Shown here: piece after piece, positions 9,949 through 19,435 of the stretch
Position numbering within the stretch: the stretch's first letter is position 1
How the letters are laid out: each line of letters starts with the position of its first letter
Source of the DNA: Hyphomicrobiales bacterium
Lineage (GTDB): Bacteria > Pseudomonadota > Alphaproteobacteria > Rhizobiales > Aestuariivirgaceae
Direction: 5' to 3'
Length of the DNA: 64,000 nucleotides
NCBI GenBank assembly: GCA_026990765.1
Contig: JALXCV010000055.1
Location: 1 to 64,000, forward strand
Position numbers and translations under genes: made by a program
The notes under the pieces: model-generated
Told to the model about the DNA's origin: nothing
What the model saw: the letters and a program-made list of their open reading frames with translations, nothing else
Databases searched by the model: none

Positions 9949-10998
9949 TCAGGGGAACATCGGGGCCTGCTCAAGGCCGGTGGTTTCATCAAGGGAGAAC
10001 ATCAGGTTGAAATTCTGCAAGGCCTGACCGGCAGAACCTTTTACCAGATTGTCGAGAACTGCCATCAATATTACCCGGCCTGGTATGCGGTCAGCATAAA
10101 CGCCAAGCATTACCTTGTTGGAGCCGCGTACATACTGGGTGGCAGGCAGGGTGCCTTGCGGGGCCATGAAGATGAAAGGTTCGCTCTGGTAATAAGTGGA
10201 CAGGGTATTGTGGCATACAATCGGGTTGAGGCCGGTTTTCATTTTTGCATGCACGGTGATGAATTCACCTCTGGCCATGGGGACCAGATGCGGGGTGAAA
10301 TTTACCAGCACATCATGCCGGGCCGCAATTGACAGTTCCTGTTCGATTTCGGGTGCATGGCGGTGGGCGGCCACTGCATAGGCAGACATGCCTTCACCGG
10401 CTTCTGAAAACAGGGTATTCTGTTTAAGGCCGCGACCGGCACCGCTTACCCCGGATTTGGCATCAATGATCAGCTGATCAGGGTCGATAAGGCCATATTT
10501 CACCAGTGGCAGCAACAAGGTTAGAACTGCTGTGGGGTAGCAGCCGGGGCAGGCGACCAGCGAAGCGTCCTTAATATCATCGCGGTAATGCTCACTAAGG
10601 CCATAAACGGCCCGTTGCATCAGATCATGCCGGGTGCGCTCAACACCGTACCATTGTTTATAGGTCTGTGCATCACGCAGCCGGAAATCTGCCGACATGT
10701 CAATTACCCTGATATGATCGGGCAGGGAGGCTATGACGTCTTGTGAGGTAGCATGCGGCAGTCCGCAAAAGACGGCATCAATACCCGACCAGTCAACCTC
10801 GTCATTTTTCACCAGATCGGGCAGGCCAAGATTTGCCAGATGCGGGAACACTTCGTGCATGGGTTTTCCGGCATGGGTGTTGGCGGTAAGAGCTACAATC
10901 TCAATCTTTGGATGGCGAACGGCAAGGCGGATGAGGTCGCTGCCAGTGTAACCTGATGCGCCGATAACAGCTATTTTGATCTTGTTTGCCATTGCCAT
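9949..10998 (-). CDS. argC: N-acetyl-gamma-glutamyl-phosphate reductase
   Basis: IAVIGASGYTGSDLIRL N-terminus; active-site VACPGCYPTA. Confidence 0.95.
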   Translation of the reverse strand: MAMANKIKIAVIGASGYTGSDLIRLAVRHPKIEIVALTANTHAGKPMHEVFPHLANLGLPDLVKNDEVDWSGIDAVFCGLPHATSQDVIASLPDHIRVIDMSADFRLRDAQTYKQWYGVERTRHDLMQRAVYGLSEHYRDDIKDASLVACPGCYPTAVLTLLLPLVKYGLIDPDQLIIDAKSGVSGAGRGLKQNTLFSEAGEGMSAYAVAAHRHAPEIEQELSIAARHDVLVNFTPHLVPMARGEFITVHAKMKTGLNPIVCHNTLSTYYQSEPFIFMAPQGTLPATQYVRGSNKVMLGVYADRIPGRVILMAVLDNLVKGSAGQALQNFNLMFSLDETTGLEQAPMFP

Positions 10999-11215
10999 TC
11001 TCCTTGAAATAACCGGTTTGCGGATTGATTATCATTATTGGGGCGGTTAAACAATCACTTCATTGGTGCCGGTTTGGTCTGTGCGCTTAAAAAACACGGC
11101 AGTTTAATGTTGAATTGGCTTGACGGGAGGCGGCTTAGGATTTATTAGACCGAGCTTAGGATTTATGCCGCCAATTTTGCTGGGCGGCTTTGTTTATTGA
11201 ATTTGGAGAAGTTAC

Positions 11216-11497
11216 ATGGCCCGCCGTTGCGAGTTGACCGGAAAAGGTGTTCTGACAGGTAATAATGTTTCGCACGCCAAAAACAGAAGCCGTCGTCGTT
11301 TTTTGCCCAATCTGTGCAATGTACATCTGATGAGTGAAACACTTGGTCAGTCATTTGCCATGCGGGTAAGTACCAGAGCTTTGAAATCAGTTGAGCATCG
11401 CGGCGGATTTGATGCGTTTCTGGCCAAGGCGAAAGCCAGCGAGCTTTCCGCAAAGGCTCTCAAGATCAAGCGCATGATCGAGAAAAAAGCCGCCTGA
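11216..11497 (+). CDS. rpmB: 50S ribosomal protein L28
   Basis: [33 protein letters not shown]. Confidence 0.97.
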   Translation: MARRCELTGKGVLTGNNVSHAKNRSRRRFLPNLCNVHLMSETLGQSFAMRVSTRALKSVEHRGGFDAFLAKAKASELSAKALKIKRMIEKKAA

Positions 11498-11531
11498 AGG
11501 CTTTAACTCTGCAAAATTGCTGAAATTGGAT

Positions 11532-11558
11532 AGCGTTGTGATTTTTCACAGCGCTTTT
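11532..11558 (+). terminator. Rho-independent terminator of rpmB
   Basis: AGCGTTGTGA-TTTT-TCACAGCGCT followed by TTT. Confidence 0.7.
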
Positions 11559-11698
11559 CTCTGTTATGGCAAGCATATTTATCAAATCCTGACTTCCGGT
11601 TTTACCTGACTTTATTATTTCGCTGCTAAAGCCGGTTGAAAAAACTGTCGAACGGGGCCAAAGTCGGGCTGACATGGTTTCTAGTTCAGGAGATGCAG

Positions 11699-12694
11699 AT
11701 GGGCTTCAAGGCGCTGGTGGTAGATAAATCCGATGATGGTACAGTTTCGCAGAATATCTCGATGGTGGAGATTGACGATCTGTCAGATGGTGATGTGACG
11801 GTTGGTGTTGAATATTCAACACTGAATTACAAGGATGGCTTGTGTATTGGCGCCAAGGGCGGTCTGGTGCGCAATTTTCCGCATGTGCCGGGGATTGATT
11901 TTGCCGGTACGGTGGAAGCATCTGCTGATGAGCGTTACAAACCGGGCGACAAGGTTGTGCTGACCGGATGGCGGGTTGGCGAAGTGTGCTGGGGCGGTTA
12001 TGCACAAAAGGCAAGGGTCAAGGCTGACTGGCTGGTGCCGCTGCCTGACGGGATTGATACCAGACAGGCGATGGCGGTTGGAACTGCCGGGTTTACTGCC
12101 ATGCTGGCAATCATGGCACTGGAGAAACACGGGCTTGAACCGGGAACTGGTGAAGTGCTGGTAACAGGAGCTGCTGGCGGGGTTGGCTCGGTGGCAACAT
12201 CCATACTTGCCAATATCGGCTATCAGGTGGCTGCGGTTACCGGCAGGCCTGAAGCGGGTGAATATCTGCAAAGCCTGGGTGCGGCAACAATCATACCCCG
12301 TGATGAGCTGAATGAGGCAACACCGCGGCCTTTGGAAAAGGAACGCTGGGCAGGTTGTATTGATGCAGTAGGTGGTGCCATGCTGGGCCGGGTTCTGAAA
12401 CAGTTGCAATATGGCGCATCGCTGGCAGCTGTCGGACTTGCCGGTGGTGCTGAAGTGGACGGGTTCAGTGTGGTGCCGCTCTTGTTGCGCGGGGTTAATC
12501 TTTTGGGCATCGATTCGGTGATGTGCCCATATGCTGACCGGGTTGAAGCCTGGCAGCGTATAGCCAGTGATTTGCCGATGGCGCAACTGGAACAGATGAT
12601 AGAAATGAAAACTCTGGCTGACCTGCCAGAACTTGGTTCTGCCATTTTGAAAGGTCGGGTCAGGGGGCGTGTCGTTGTGGATGTCAACGAGTGA
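11699..12694 (+). CDS. acuI: MDR oxidoreductase, AcuI/YhdH family (acrylyl-CoA reductase)
   Basis: FKALVVDK...VEYSTLNYKDGLCI...HVPGIDFAGTVE...GAAGGVGSVATSIL; start reassigned to the ATG after AGGAG. Confidence 0.85.
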   Translation: MGFKALVVDKSDDGTVSQNISMVEIDDLSDGDVTVGVEYSTLNYKDGLCIGAKGGLVRNFPHVPGIDFAGTVEASADERYKPGDKVVLTGWRVGEVCWGGYAQKARVKADWLVPLPDGIDTRQAMAVGTAGFTAMLAIMALEKHGLEPGTGEVLVTGAAGGVGSVATSILANIGYQVAAVTGRPEAGEYLQSLGAATIIPRDELNEATPRPLEKERWAGCIDAVGGAMLGRVLKQLQYGASLAAVGLAGGAEVDGFSVVPLLLRGVNLLGIDSVMCPYADRVEAWQRIASDLPMAQLEQMIEMKTLADLPELGSAILKGRVRGRVVVDVNE

Positions 12695-12828
12695 GTTTTA
12701 TAATCTGAATTGAAATTTAGCAACAGCTACCCTATATAACGCAAGGTAAGTGATTAGATTGATACGATATTCCCGGCGCGGTTTTTCAATAAGGCGGCAC
12801 TGAACAAGTAAAAAAAGAGGCAGGAAGA

Positions 12829-13917
12829 ATGATCGAAACCAAAAAACTGGACGCGGAAATCGAAAAAACCCGCGGCATGATTTATGAGATGCGTGACAAG
12901 ATTCACAAGAGCAGTGATATCATGGAGCGGATAAAGGATGGCACCAAAGTAGGTGATCTGGATTTCGATATTGAAAATGCCCGGATTGAAGATGTTCTCA
13001 AACAGCAAAAGGTGATGGAAGCCAATATTGCCGATCTGATAATCGGACTGGAAGATGTGACCAATTCTTTCGGGGCCGAGTTCAAGGACATGCAGGAATT
13101 TTCGTTTTCGGAAAAACTGGTCGGCATTTTTTCGCGCTCCAAGGCCAAGGCAATGCGCACCGAGCGGGTGCGAACCACCTCGCTGGCTGGTAATCTGCAG
13201 GATCTGCTGGCCAAGTCTGACACTATTACAACTATTCTGAAAGACCAGAAAAAGGTGCTGGAAGAGCGCTATGAGAATTCAGAAAATTCCCTGAAAAGTG
13301 TTATCAAGCAGCGCGAGGATGTAACTGCTGAATTAAAAGCGGTACAGGCAAGGATCGAGGAACTCAATCCGCTATTGCTGGATATGGAAAACCAGATGGC
13401 GGCATCTACTGATCAGGCAACGCGCACCAAACTTGAAGCCGAGCGGTCTGAACTGGCAACGGAGTATAATCAGGCACAGGCCAAGGAACAGGAACTGCTG
13501 GCCGGGTCGCAAACACTGGAGCGTTATACATCGATGTTCCAGACCTTTGTTGACAGTCTGAATAACCAGATTGCGGCGCAAAGCACGCTGATCAACAAAT
13601 TGTCGATAGATACTGAACAGCGCATTGTCTTGTACAAGTCTTTGGAAGATTCGCTCAAAACCGCAGCCCAGCAGGATGTAGCCCACAAGATCAATACGCT
13701 TGGCACCAAGGTTGATAGTGCAGCTGAAGAAACCATGGCCGGGATCGGGGCGGCGGCGCAAAAGCACATTGCCGATCTATTGGAACTGCATGAAAGCAAT
13801 ATGGTAACCACAGCAGATATTCAGCGGCGCAAGAAACTGGCTGATGATGCCTTTGCCCGGCGATTTGCCGAGGTGATGAAAAAACATGAAGCATCAAATT
13901 ACGCTTCTGGCCGGTAA
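12829..13917 (+). CDS. coiled-coil protein of unknown function (weak TelA-like resemblance)
   Basis: 362 aa, mostly Glu/Lys/Gln-rich heptad-like helix; its stop overlaps the next ATG (taATGa). Confidence 0.8.
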   Translation: MIETKKLDAEIEKTRGMIYEMRDKIHKSSDIMERIKDGTKVGDLDFDIENARIEDVLKQQKVMEANIADLIIGLEDVTNSFGAEFKDMQEFSFSEKLVGIFSRSKAKAMRTERVRTTSLAGNLQDLLAKSDTITTILKDQKKVLEERYENSENSLKSVIKQREDVTAELKAVQARIEELNPLLLDMENQMAASTDQATRTKLEAERSELATEYNQAQAKEQELLAGSQTLERYTSMFQTFVDSLNNQIAAQSTLINKLSIDTEQRIVLYKSLEDSLKTAAQQDVAHKINTLGTKVDSAAEETMAGIGAAAQKHIADLLELHESNMVTTADIQRRKKLADDAFARRFAEVMKKHEASNYASGR

Positions 13918-15062
13918 TGACTTCACCTCAGAAAAAAGCCGAACCGTATTTTCAGGCGGTTGATCTGGCATTTGATGCGCTGGACCGGATTTTCCAGTCT
14001 GAAGGTATCTGGGTGAAGCAGCATAATCTGATCTATGATGTGGTCAATCAGCATCTGGAGGGTTTGCGGCAGGCTTTTGAGTGCTGGCGTTCTGCGGTGT
14101 GGTTTACAGACCGGTTCCGCATTGATCTGGATGATTCCGGCCTGCCGGTTTATCAGCATATATTGCAATTGCAGAATGATTTTAACCGCCGCCGGGAAAT
14201 GCTGGATGAATTGCCGGACCGCGAGCAGATCAAGAATGAAATGGCTGAGTTGCTGCTGAAATACAAGCAGTTTCCCGATAGTTTGCAAAAGACCATGGGG
14301 GAGCGTTTATATTTTGAAGCAATGGACAATCAGGAAATCTACAAACCGTTTACCCCGCCTGTTACAGTGAAACATTCATATAATCCGCGCTCCAAACGTC
14401 CTTTTTACGTTGTGCACTGGGCTTCATATGATGGCAGCGCCAATCTGCCGGTGGTTTATGTGGCGGTGATTGAAGATTCATCTGATGAAGCGCCAAAGCC
14501 GCAAAAGAAACGTACTGGCCCGTGGGGTGAAACCGGTGGTGATGAATGGCTTGGGCAGGGTCTGCCAAACCGGACCCTTTCAGATGCTTTCAGGTTTTTT
14601 GCCCAGGAAAACAGCCAGTATTCACTGACACTTACATCCATTGCCACATCCATGGACCGCGATTTTCCAACCCTGCATCCAAAACAGCTGCGCCGGTTTG
14701 TACTGGGGCCATTATATGTTGGCGGTGTTACCCGTCATAATGAAAAGGTGCAGGGATTGCTGGATTCGGTCAGGAATGATGATGATAACTGGGTATTGAC
14801 CTGGACGTTGCAGGAATTGTTCTCAAAAGAAGAAGTGTCGTCGAAAAAGGGTATCTGGGGATCGGCGGTTCCCAAGGAAATCTACCATATCAACACCGAT
14901 GATATTGATTGTGCCAGAAATGGTGTCAGTGCCCAGGAAAAGCACGCGCTTATTCCTCATGTCGCCTATCAAAAGGCCTATGCGCAAGGCCGGGTGGATG
15001 AGATTTTTGACGGCTATCAATGTTACATTGCCAGCGGCAGCCAGATTATTCGCCATGTTTGA
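13917..15062 (+). CDS. hypothetical protein, operon gene 2
   Basis: 381-aa ORF translationally coupled to the previous gene; no family recognised. Confidence 0.85.
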   Translation: MTSPQKKAEPYFQAVDLAFDALDRIFQSEGIWVKQHNLIYDVVNQHLEGLRQAFECWRSAVWFTDRFRIDLDDSGLPVYQHILQLQNDFNRRREMLDELPDREQIKNEMAELLLKYKQFPDSLQKTMGERLYFEAMDNQEIYKPFTPPVTVKHSYNPRSKRPFYVVHWASYDGSANLPVVYVAVIEDSSDEAPKPQKKRTGPWGETGGDEWLGQGLPNRTLSDAFRFFAQENSQYSLTLTSIATSMDRDFPTLHPKQLRRFVLGPLYVGGVTRHNEKVQGLLDSVRNDDDNWVLTWTLQELFSKEEVSSKKGIWGSAVPKEIYHINTDDIDCARNGVSAQEKHALIPHVAYQKAYAQGRVDEIFDGYQCYIASGSQIIRHV

Positions 15063-15088
15063 TTTTATGTAATTTATGGAACCGATAG

Positions 15089-17002
15089 ATGGATACAGGA
15101 CTGACTACTCTCAATGAAAAGGAAATAGCGGCGCATTTAAGTGTAGCGCAATCGCTGATTGAGCGGGCCAGTGTGGTGATAAAGGACAGATCGGGCAAGT
15201 CCAGTACCGAACTGGCCGGGACTCACAGGCGGTTTGTGTCAACGGTTTCAACACGCGGGTCTGAAAGCACCAGGCTGGTGAAAATCACTGAAACCGTGCA
15301 GGCACTCAATCCGCAGGACAATATGCTGTCACCGGCCCAGCACGGGCTGTTATTCCGGTTGCGACGTGGTATTCAGGTGGCGCTTGCGGTGCATGATCTG
15401 TTTGCTAGGCAATCAGAACTGGAATCGCTGGCTCTGGAGAACCGATCTGTTGCCCTGAGCGGTGACAAGGCGGCACGGTTTCACCGTTTGCTGGCGGCTG
15501 GAGCCTTTGTTACCAGTTTCACCCTTGCCAGCTTTATCAATCAGTCTTTTGAAACCAGTGATGATGTAACCGGAGACCTGCCTGAACCGGTATTCTCATT
15601 TGAATCACCGCATGAAGCTGTAAAGCATATCATTATGGGGCTGGATGAGGCGATAAGTGAAGCGCGAGATGACAGTCAGTTGATAGCACGGACCAAGGCA
15701 TTTGCCCGGCTGTGTCTTGACGGGCTGGTGCAGCGCCGGGCCAGATTTGATGAACTGGAAGGGTTTGAGCAGAACCATATCAGGCTTGATGCCGATGATT
15801 TTGAACTGAACGGCTTTGATATACGCGATCGTGGCCGTCGCAAGCCGCTGATCATGAATTTCAAAAAGCCCAATGAGGTGGTGGGCAACCATATTGCCAA
15901 ATATCAGGCGATCAAGCTGGCCAAAATGCTGATGGCCTATGATTTTGACAGGCAGCTAAATCCGTTTGTCGAACTGGGCGGCTTTATCTTTACCTTTATC
16001 GGGGATGGTTTTCCAGGTACGGGCAAGACAACCCTCATTCAGATGATTGCCGGGCTGATCAATGATTATTGCAATGTTGCCGGCTATAGTTTCCATTATG
16101 AAAATTTCGGGGTGGACCAGATTTCGTCCTATCAGGGTAAATCCGGTCAGAACTGCAAGCAGTTCATTACCAATGTGCTGGATACAAGGGTTATCGGTTT
16201 TGGCACGGTTGATGATATTGACCAGATTGCCGCCAAACGTTCTGATGAGCGGGCATCGGCTGGCCAGCAGGAAATAACTGCGGTGCTGATGGAAGGTTTT
16301 TCCGGGGCCAATACGGTTATTCGCGGTAATTGTTCATTCGGCATGTTTTCCAACTATCCTGAAAATGTTGACGATGCGCTGCGCCAGAGGGCCGGGGCGC
16401 GCTGGCTGGTTGATGGGCCGCAAACTGAAGATGATTATATTGATATTTTTGCGTTATTGCTGGGCAAGAATCACAATATTGCGCTTGGTGATCATGATCT
16501 TTATGCCGCCCAGGCGATCAAACAGGCGGTAAGGTCGGCCTATGACAGGCATTCACTGCCGCAGGAAGAAAACCTGCTCAGGGTTTATGAGAAGGTTGCC
16601 AAAGCCAATGGCGAGATGAAGACGCTGGCTGATATTGGCATGTATCTGCATGCGATCAAACAGGCTGAACCGCGATTTACCGGCCGGGCAATCAAGAATA
16701 TTACTGATGCGGTGAAAATGCGGGCTATGGATATTGATCTTCCCGATGAGTGGTTTGAAAATCCTGAAAGCTTTATGCACAAGTCCTATGATGAAAAATA
16801 TGCGATGATCAATGAAATGCGTACACCGATTACCATGGATATGATCGTGCAGGAAGTTAACCGCTATGCTGATTCAGAATTTCGTTATACTGACAAGTCT
16901 GATGCGGCGGCTGTAGATAATATAATCCGTGATCAGCGGGTGCGTGAGCGGGCGATTGAAGAAATCAGCGAGATGAAAGAAAAGGGTACATGGAACGCAT
17001 AA
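15089..17002 (+). CDS. AAA+ ATPase
   Basis: Walker A GDGFPGTGKTTLIQMI; Walker B-like RVIGFGTVDDID; conserved DDALRQRAGARW arginine region. Confidence 0.9.
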   Translation: MDTGLTTLNEKEIAAHLSVAQSLIERASVVIKDRSGKSSTELAGTHRRFVSTVSTRGSESTRLVKITETVQALNPQDNMLSPAQHGLLFRLRRGIQVALAVHDLFARQSELESLALENRSVALSGDKAARFHRLLAAGAFVTSFTLASFINQSFETSDDVTGDLPEPVFSFESPHEAVKHIIMGLDEAISEARDDSQLIARTKAFARLCLDGLVQRRARFDELEGFEQNHIRLDADDFELNGFDIRDRGRRKPLIMNFKKPNEVVGNHIAKYQAIKLAKMLMAYDFDRQLNPFVELGGFIFTFIGDGFPGTGKTTLIQMIAGLINDYCNVAGYSFHYENFGVDQISSYQGKSGQNCKQFITNVLDTRVIGFGTVDDIDQIAAKRSDERASAGQQEITAVLMEGFSGANTVIRGNCSFGMFSNYPENVDDALRQRAGARWLVDGPQTEDDYIDIFALLLGKNHNIALGDHDLYAAQAIKQAVRSAYDRHSLPQEENLLRVYEKVAKANGEMKTLADIGMYLHAIKQAEPRFTGRAIKNITDAVKMRAMDIDLPDEWFENPESFMHKSYDEKYAMINEMRTPITMDMIVQEVNRYADSEFRYTDKSDAAAVDNIIRDQRVRERAIEEISEMKEKGTWNA

Positions 17003-18297
17003 TCGATAATGCACTGATCGACAATGCGCTGATCTATGGCGCCATGTTTCGGGTTGATGAACCTCATCTGGTTGATCGCTATAACCGGGCGCTGCAGGGT
17101 TTTGGGCTGCCACCCACCAGTCTGGAAACATTCATTATTGATGCCATGGGTTATTCGCCCGATATTGCCAAGGAGTTTGGTGATAAAAACTATCTTGATC
17201 CCAATGAAATAAATCCGCGGTTCATTATCCTGTCACCTGAACAGGAGGATCTGCCGGTCATTTCGACCAGTTTTACCTCAACGGCTGATCTGATGAAGGC
17301 GTTTTTTGTCAAGAATGCTGAAAGCCTGAATACTCTTACCCTGAAAGATGTGGTGTTTGGCGAGATTGAGGATTCAACTTACCGGATTGATTCAATCGAA
17401 GATATTTTATCGATTAAAAAGGTTCATTTTAAAATCCGCACATCAGGTGAATTGTTTTCGCGGGCGCGCGAGCTGAAAAAAATGGTCAACCGGTTTTATG
17501 CCGAGGATGATTCATGGCGCAATGACAGATTGATGGATGATATTTTGCGATCAGCCAGGCTGGTTGGTGATATCAGGTTCAATAATATTATCCCGCGCTA
17601 TACCGAGTTTGAACTGCCCTCATTCTGGACCAGTCACTTTGGCGGCCTGTATGTGTTTCATGATGAAGATGGGGTGGCAACGCTAATCGGTGAAGAACAG
17701 GACCCTGAATTTATAAAGGGGTTTCAGAATGAACTGCATTATATCTGGCGCCTTGATTATGATTCTGTGTACCAGTTTTTAACCGATACTGGCCGGATCA
17801 GCGGATTTGAACCGGGATGGCTGGAAGTCTCCGGGCTGGTGGAGCGACGTATTGAGCTTTATGTGAGCCAGAAAATATCTGAAAGTAATACCGATACTGA
17901 TTTGCGCCGGTTAAGCCCGGATGCAATGCAGAACTGGATACATCGCAATTATGATGATCTGGCCAGTGACGGGGTGTTCTCGTTTTTGATGCGGGTGCGC
18001 AAGGCACTGGTGAATGGCCGGATGCCGGTGATCAGAAAGTCTGATGCTGAAATGAAATTGCTGATTGTGCGCGCTGGCCCTGAACATCCCGACAGGGCAC
18101 TGGTGGCGCGGCTATTATCGAGCTATTCCAGATTTGACTTCCTTAACCGGTTTGCTGTCAACAAGCCGGGTTTTTATGAAGATTATGCCAGGTTCCCTGA
18201 AAACCTGAAACAATTTGCAATTCAAAAAATAACCCGCAGCTATTTCTCCAATGCTGACAGATATTGGGAAAAGCTGCTGGATACAAGAAAGGACTGA
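16990..18297 (+). CDS. DUF6638-like protein
   Basis: 435 aa, overlaps the ATPase gene by 13 nt; LIYGAMFRVDEPHLVDRYNRALQGFG and INPRFIILSPEQ resemble DUF6638 proteins (from memory). Confidence 0.75.
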   Translation: MERIIDNALIDNALIYGAMFRVDEPHLVDRYNRALQGFGLPPTSLETFIIDAMGYSPDIAKEFGDKNYLDPNEINPRFIILSPEQEDLPVISTSFTSTADLMKAFFVKNAESLNTLTLKDVVFGEIEDSTYRIDSIEDILSIKKVHFKIRTSGELFSRARELKKMVNRFYAEDDSWRNDRLMDDILRSARLVGDIRFNNIIPRYTEFELPSFWTSHFGGLYVFHDEDGVATLIGEEQDPEFIKGFQNELHYIWRLDYDSVYQFLTDTGRISGFEPGWLEVSGLVERRIELYVSQKISESNTDTDLRRLSPDAMQNWIHRNYDDLASDGVFSFLMRVRKALVNGRMPVIRKSDAEMKLLIVRAGPEHPDRALVARLLSSYSRFDFLNRFAVNKPGFYEDYARFPENLKQFAIQKITRSYFSNADRYWEKLLDTRKD

Positions 18298-18300
18298 TAT

Positions 18301-19435
18301 GTTTGATCCTTTGATTGAATGGATAAAAAAGTTGTGGCACCTGTTTGTTGTATCAGTGAAACGGCTGATCAAATGGGTGCTGGCGCCTTTTGTCTATATT
18401 TACACACTGTATAAAACCTCCGGCTGGATAATCCGTATTGTGCTGCTGGTTGCGGTGATACCTTTAATTGTTTCTTATCTGTGGCTGTTCTGGAATGCGG
18501 CCTGGATCAGGGATTATGACACCAATTACCCAGACCGGTTTGATCTGACCCACAAGATGAGAACTGCAGATGAGCAGGTTTCTACTGAAGGTGGCGGTGA
18601 TACTACCAAAACCTGCGGCAAGTCAGCTATTGTTGAGATTGCAGCTGATTTGATTGATTTTAATGTCAATCGCAATATGTGGATGTCATCCAATCCGGTC
18701 TACAAGGCCGGGATTTTCTGGACCATTCCGTGGTCACATACATGGTTTCTGGACAACAAGGCAGCGTTTCAGCGCGGTGTGCATCAGGCGGTAAATCGAA
18801 CCCTTATTGAACTGGCAGATGCTCTGGGCAGGGTGCGCGGTACATCGCGGATCGACAAGAATCTTAAAATTGCCAAGGGCAATATCCAGTTTGACCAATA
18901 TACATGGTATATCAACCCGTTTGATGAACAGCCCTTTGGCCCGACGACCCCCAGCCCGACCTATTATCGCAAAGCCAAAAAGGCGCTTGAAGCGTTTAAT
19001 GATGCCTTGAGCAAATGCAATGCAACCTTTGATGCAAGAGCCGATAATCTGTTGCAGTTCCTTGACCGGATTGCCAAGGATACCGGTTCGACCTCGGCTG
19101 AGATCAAGGACAGGGCTGCCAATTACAATTCGGGCTGGTTCGATACCAGGGCTGATGATATTTTCTGGCATGCCAATGGTGAGCTTTATGCCTATTACGG
19201 AATTTTGAAAGCTGCCAGATCGGACTTTTCTGATGTGATTGAACAGCGTGGTCTGCAAGATTTGTGGAGCCGGATGGAAGAACATATCAAGCTGGCAATC
19301 GAGCTGGATCCAGCCATTGTATCGAACGGTCGCGAAGATGGCTGGATGATGCCGACGCATCTGACAACTATCGGGTTTTACATATTGCGGGCGCGTTCCA
19401 ATCTGGTGGAGATCAGGTCGGTGCTTGATCGTTGA
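18301..19435 (+). CDS. DUF2333 family membrane-anchored protein
   Basis: Single N-terminal TM (WIIRIVLLVAVIPLIVSYLWLFW) plus IVEIAADLIDFNVNRNMWMSSNPVYKAG...FDARADNLLQFLDRI pattern; ATG 4 nt after the upstream stop. Confidence 0.85.

Noticed and set aside
9907-10332. 141-aa plus-strand ORF over argC
   Set aside because: Antisense shadow of argC.
11816-12586. 256-aa antisense ORF in the acuI-like gene
   Set aside because: Cys/His-rich composition typical of an antisense frame; coding strand is unambiguous.
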